Assembly (NCBI RefSeq): GCF_014698965.1
Contig: NZ_JACXAE010000121.1
Span: 1 to 55,153, forward strand
Source: Iningainema tapete BLCC-T55
GTDB taxonomy: Bacteria; Cyanobacteriota; Cyanobacteriia; Cyanobacteriales; Nostocaceae
Length of the DNA stretch: 55,153 nucleotides
Reading direction: 5' to 3'
Both the position numbers and the translations under genes were made by a program. How positions within the stretch are numbered: the first letter of the stretch is position 1; every line of letters starts with the position of its first letter. The notes under the pieces are model-generated. The model searched no databases and had not been told where the DNA came from. It was given only the letters and a program-made list of their open reading frames with translations. Below, piece by piece: positions 51,418 to 55,153 of this stretch.

Positions 51418-53042
51418 TATACGTCCTTTGGTTTTTCTGCTCTAATGGAAATGATTACCTGATAGCATGGGTCTTTACTGTCTAATTCTTCTTTACGCAG
51501 TTCTTTTGCTGATAAACCGTAGAGAAACGAAGCAGCAGTTAACACGTTGCCATCAGTTTCAATCTGTAAATTTTCTGCGGGAAAGAATTCCTCAAATAGC
51601 TTTGTTACTGATAGAGCCGTAAAACCCCAAAGCCAATAATTACCCCAAGTTACATCACCAATGTGACTAATTCCGGGAACTGTGACTAGAGCAACTCCAC
51701 CTGGCTTTAAAATGCGATGAACAGTTTTAATTGCTGATCGCACATCATATATTAGCTGTAGTGTCTGAGTGAGAATAAAGCAATCAAATGTATCTGTTGG
51801 TATATTTTCACCATATGCCAAGTCTGATATAATCGTTGCCTTAGGATTATCACTCGTCACATGAAGTATATCAACTTTGGTCAGGCGATCGCCGCCAAAA
51901 GTGCGTGTGTACTCATCGTCACCAATTTCCAACACATGCCCCTGGATATCCTTCTGATACTGAGTGAGGAAATTTTCAATGTAGTAGCGATCGACCGGTA
52001 AACCTCTGTCAAAACCAAACGCCCGACTCATTGGTGTTACCCGACGCAGGCTACCTAAATCCACTACTCCAACTGGGGGAATATACTGTTCACCACGTAA
52101 CTTTTTCCCTAACCAACGCTTTGTTGCCGCAGGTAATAACTGTTTTGCTAATTGTTTCACTTGTGTTTTCAATTGATTAACGAACAATGGTACTTGATAG
52201 TATTGGTAGCGGTATGGCAATAATGCCTTTTGCAGAGCCTGATTAATCTTGGGATCTTTAACTCCTTGTTGTGATACATAATTTGCGAACCAGTTCAAGA
52301 AAAACAATCTTGCCGAATGATATTTTCCTGCCCTTTCCACATTAGAACTACACGAATCTGGGTGTAGTCTGTACTTATCCCAACATTCATTCGCTACATA
52401 TACACTAAAATGAAGATACACCTTAACCAAGAAAGCTTGATCTTCGTACATGCCTCGAAACGCTTCTTCAAATCCACCTACTTTTTCTATCGCTTCACGT
52501 TTAGTGAGGAAACCAGAAGGGCATGGTGCAGAAGCTTCTCCTAGTGGGTAGCACAAAGTTAACAACTCTCTTGGTTTATACAACTTGTTAGGTTGTATAC
52601 CAAGATCTGGCATAAAATCCCGTTTGAGATCCTCATATTTTCCTGTCCAACTATGCCAGTATAAATCTTGCCCATAAACCAACGCCGCTTCTGGGTGTGA
52701 CTCTAAAATTGCCACTTGCTGTTCGAGTTTTTGCGGTAACCATACATCATCTGCGTCTAACAAAGCAATATATTTACCTTTGCTTTTACTGATCCCCAAG
52801 TTGCGTGTGGCACTCATACCACGATTCTGGTGTCCTTCATGCTCTAAATAGCGCACCTTTTCCGGAAATTTTTCTGCGTACTGTAGGGCAATTTTTGTAC
52901 TACTATCCGTCGAGCCGTCATCTACTAGCAAAAGTTCCCAGTGATCGTAAGTTTGAGCAAATATACTTTCTATTGCTTCTACAAGGAACTTTTCGCCATT
53001 TAAGAAAATAATTATACTTGATACCAACGGTTTGTTGTTCAT
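51417..53042 (-). CDS. Glycosyltransferase family 2 - SAM methyltransferase fusion
   Basis: 541 residues from ATG 53042 (MNNKPLVSSIIIFLNGEKFL). The N-terminal GT2 domain (about 1-280) closely parallels the neighbour at 49392, including ELLLVDDGSTDSST, GMSATRNLGISKSKGKYIALLDADDVWLPQKLE and GMYEDQAFLVKV. The C-terminal third is a class I methyltransferase: GHVLEIGDDEYTRTFG, DLAYGENIPTDTFDCFILTQTLQLIYD and ILKPGGVALVTVPG. A hydrolase-type linker joins them. The bifunctional design suggests that the transferred or terminal sugar is methylated. It is the first gene of the three-gene operon on the minus strand. Confidence 0.87.
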   Translation of the reverse strand: MNNKPLVSSIIIFLNGEKFLVEAIESIFAQTYDHWELLLVDDGSTDSSTKIALQYAEKFPEKVRYLEHEGHQNRGMSATRNLGISKSKGKYIALLDADDVWLPQKLEQQVAILESHPEAALVYGQDLYWHSWTGKYEDLKRDFMPDLGIQPNKLYKPRELLTLCYPLGEASAPCPSGFLTKREAIEKVGGFEEAFRGMYEDQAFLVKVYLHFSVYVANECWDKYRLHPDSCSSNVERAGKYHSARLFFLNWFANYVSQQGVKDPKINQALQKALLPYRYQYYQVPLFVNQLKTQVKQLAKQLLPAATKRWLGKKLRGEQYIPPVGVVDLGSLRRVTPMSRAFGFDRGLPVDRYYIENFLTQYQKDIQGHVLEIGDDEYTRTFGGDRLTKVDILHVTSDNPKATIISDLAYGENIPTDTFDCFILTQTLQLIYDVRSAIKTVHRILKPGGVALVTVPGISHIGDVTWGNYWLWGFTALSVTKLFEEFFPAENLQIETDGNVLTAASFLYGLSAKELRKEELDSKDPCYQVIISIRAEKPKDV

Positions 53043-53875
53043 AGTTTTTCTACTGGTAAAACTTCCTTTCGTTCTACTTTGTCGCAACTATGTATTTAAT
53101 AATACATAGTGACATTTTTTGATCGCCTTCCTTTCTTTAACTTTGCTTTTACTTAGTATTTTGCACTTTCAATAACTTGTATAAAATAAAAACTCTACAT
53201 ATTCAATAAATATCTCCACTCAAAGTAAAAATATACCTGTTTTGTGCAGAATAAATCCGATTAACTGCTTCTCATACAGGAACAGCATTACAATGATTTA
53301 AATCATTGAGAACTAAAATACTGCTGCATCAAACAGCAAGCTAATGACACCCTAACCAAAAATATACTTAATTAATATAGCTTTCATGTTACCAAAAAGA
53401 TACCAGAAAATAAACTCAGCAAAATTCTTTCATCAAAATATTACTTTAGATAGATATGTAATTTAAGTATTGCTTTACAGCCTAAATATTAAGTAAAATT
53501 ATGGATGAAAGTTAAATTTTAGTTAAGTGTAACAAAAGGCAGTACGAGGGCAGAAAAGCCAGCGCCGGGAGGAGGCAGCAGTTGAAGAGGGTTTGCCGAC
53601 AGGAGGCATCTGGCGTGGCACAAGGAAATGCCTTTGTCAGTAATTGTTAAATTTTTTCACATCAGATGCTGAATAAACACCAAAGCTTGTAGTGCGATCG
53701 CAAAGAGGTATACGCTGGTGAAGAGGTGGGACTAATACTCATCAGGCATCATGATGAGCAGATGGAATTGGTTTAGTCTGAGGCAACCATTAATTTTATC
53801 CGGCGTTGCATTCTCAAACCATTGCCCTATCCTCACAAATGTGATAACTTATTTATTAATTTAGGGAGATAACCA
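53043..53875. other. Intergenic region, glycan operon / ccmK4
   Basis: A spacer of about 830 bp with divergent promoters expected. It is AT-rich except for a GC-rich insert at about 53536-53625 that starts and ends with GCCAG/CTGGC-like arms (GCCAGCGCCGGGAGGAGG to CATCTGGCGTGGC), probably a decayed dispersed repeat. No gene or RNA is recognised. Confidence 0.5.
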
Positions 53876-54226
53876 ATGCCACTACAGGCAGTTGGCTCAA
53901 TTGAGACGAAGGGTTTTCCTGCAGTCTTAGCAGCAGCAGATGCGATGGTAAAAGCGGGAAGAGTCACCCTCGTTGGCTACATTAGAGTTGGTAGCGCTCG
54001 TTTTACAGTTAACATACGGGGTGATGTTCAAGAAGTAAAAACTGCTGTAACAGCGGGGATAGAAGCAATAGAACAGGTTCACGGTGGGACGTTAGAATCT
54101 TGGGTAATTATTCCACGTCCACATGAAAACGTTGAAGCTGTGTTGCCAATTGGTTATACAGAACAAGTTGAACAATATCGGCAAGCTGTAGAAAATCCCA
54201 TAGTTCGCAGAGCAAATGGTCGATAA
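53876..54226 (+). CDS. ccmK4: Beta-carboxysome shell hexamer protein CcmK4
   Basis: A 116-residue single BMC-domain protein: [32 protein letters not shown], pore loop [35 protein letters not shown], and [17 protein letters not shown] with the C-terminal extension [15 protein letters not shown]. The GSARF loop and the SIET start fit CcmK4 rather than CcmK1/K2. The SD AGGGAGAT lies upstream. Partner of CcmK3 (49072), normally adjacent. The next gene downstream is a HetZ-related gene, about 490 bp away. Confidence 0.88.
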   Translation: MPLQAVGSIETKGFPAVLAAADAMVKAGRVTLVGYIRVGSARFTVNIRGDVQEVKTAVTAGIEAIEQVHGGTLESWVIIPRPHENVEAVLPIGYTEQVEQYRQAVENPIVRRANGR

Positions 54227-54719
54227 TTAAACAAATTTATATGATCTTTAAAAGGGCGAACAGCCGTTCGTCCTAAATTAAATTTTTGATGAATTATTCA
54301 GGTAAAAGTATAAAAAATCTTAAAAGATAATACAGTACTGAAACAGATCAGCATCTAGTGACATCATTACTAGTAGGAGGAAACTTAGCTAGTTTTGGTG
54401 AGGTAAGTCAATTTTTCCTAAGCTCTCAACTTTGAGGGTAGATTTTGTGTATATTCTAGGCGAATAACTTGGATAAGTTAAGGCGGTACATTTAGTTTAG
54501 AAAAGTTTAAAAAACCAAGAAAGACACAAAAGCAGCGAAAAATCAGCAATTTGTCAAAATTTAAGCGAGGAAACAGCCACGAAAAAGTAGAAATTCCTGC
54601 ATAACTTCTGTAAATCAAAACGTAAATACAAGTGGAAGCATGTTCGATGTCGATATAGGCATCATTACATCAGGGGCAACTGCCAAAAAACAAGTTGAGT
54701 GGGAAGTAAGGAGGTTGTG
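54227..54719. other. Intergenic region, ccmK4 / HetZ-related gene
   Basis: 493 bp without open frames that I can support. An AGGAGG at 54708-54713 just before 54720 is a strong ribosome binding site for the next gene. Nothing else is recognised. Confidence 0.45.
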
Positions 54720-55153
54720 ATGCAGATATTAAAACAGGATATAGAGGAACGCAATCTCACCATGACACCAGAGGCAGAAAAACTGGCACAATATTGGCGA
54801 TCGCAATTAATGGTAGATTGCCCAGAGCTAGGTGAAGCTAACAGAGAAAGTATTGTTCTCTGGTTACTAGGTAGCGATTCGGACAGGTTTGAGCAACTCG
54901 AACCAAAGGAACTAGACATTGCAATTCATGCAATGGAGTACCGTTGGCGGATATTAAATCAACGTTACTTGGGCAAAAGTAAAGAACGTGCCTACCGTAA
55001 TCTCATCACCCGGTTAGGAAGTTTGGTAACCTTAAGAAATAAGATCCAAACTTGGGTAGCACTAAGTCGGGATCGTCAACGCAGTGTGATGGATGTACTG
55101 GTTGAAGTCATCCAAGAATTACTGCAAAGTGATAACTATATGCAACAGCAAAT
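54720..55153 (+). CDS. HetZ-related protein, partial (continues past window)
   Basis: The first 144 codons from ATG 54720 (SD AGGAGG, 6 bases before) read MQILKQDIEERNLTMTPEAE, LAQYWRSQLMVDCPELGEAN, RESIVLWLLGSDSDRFEQLE, MEYRWRILNQRYLGKSKERA, YRNLITRLGSLVTLRNKIQT, WVALSRDRQRSVMDVLVEVI and QELLQSDNYMQQ. It is open to the window edge. The pattern resembles cyanobacterial proteins named HetZ-related, known near ccmK3-ccmK4 in several genomes (from memory, not checked). It is helical and has no recognised catalytic motif; the C-terminal DNA-binding-like part lies outside the window. Confidence 0.5.
   Translation, partial: MQILKQDIEERNLTMTPEAEKLAQYWRSQLMVDCPELGEANRESIVLWLLGSDSDRFEQLEPKELDIAIHAMEYRWRILNQRYLGKSKERAYRNLITRLGSLVTLRNKIQTWVALSRDRQRSVMDVLVEVIQELLQSDNYMQQQ

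Noticed and set aside
54665-54919. Minus-strand open frame at the right end
   Set aside because: Antisense to the HetZ-related reading frame, which has a strong SD and continues to the window edge.

Overview
The window comes from a cyanobacterium, most likely a filamentous heterocyst-forming one (Nostocales). The evidence is frequent HIP1 octamers (GCGATCGC), heptameric tandem repeats and palindromic dispersed repeats typical of Nostoc-like genomes, beta-carboxysome shell genes (ccmK3, ccmK4), a mycosporine core (mysABC), a CYP110-like P450 and a partial HetZ-related gene. This is chromosomal accessory sequence with a few conserved housekeeping-type genes.

Region 1 (1-11.4 kb): a degraded group II intron sits in an Rpn/DUF2887 gene. 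It is followed by a DUF2087 protein, a xi-class glutathione transferase, a membrane-anchored caspase-like peptidase, an amidase, a ketopantoate reductase/acyl-CoA ligase pair and a BMP-type binding lipoprotein. Between genes lie relics and palindromic repeats.

Region 2 (11.4-28.6 kb), the most striking part: a DUF928 gene is coupled to a CHAT-CHASE2 gene. Divergent from these is a tandemly duplicated module of a giant CHAT-nSTAND ATPase-WD40 protein (14 WD40 repeats in each copy), a small RRM protein in the same orientation, and purT convergent to it. In the second module purT is broken by a deletion of about 73 bp, while the CHAT-STAND-WD40 and RRM genes remain open. The giant genes carry in-frame dispersed-repeat insertions. 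With the caspase at 3.9-5.9 kb, four caspase-fold peptidases lie within 23 kb. I infer a signalling, conflict or cell-death type system in which an RNA-binding RRM protein accompanies a STAND-controlled CHAT protease; this is untested.

Region 3 (28.6-40.6 kb): a VapBC-like pair, a DUF104 antitoxin with a decayed PIN toxin, a pentapeptide protein, a flavin amine oxidase, an ABC-F ATPase, DUF1824, an SPFH protein, an ABC exporter, a possible CcmS-like carboxysome chaperone and a triple DUF3574 protein.

Region 4 (40.6-55.2 kb): a P450; a ParA-type ATPase plus a coiled-coil, Gln-rich protein with a Trp near its C-terminus, which I read as a candidate carboxysome-positioning McdAB pair; an alpha/beta hydrolase; mysC-mysB-mysA (4-deoxygadusol to mycosporine-glycine) with no mysD or mysE in the window; then ccmK3 and ccmK4, separated by a three-gene glycan operon on the opposite strand; and finally the 5' part of a HetZ-related gene. 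Carboxysome shell, positioning and possibly chaperone functions therefore lie within about 16 kb.
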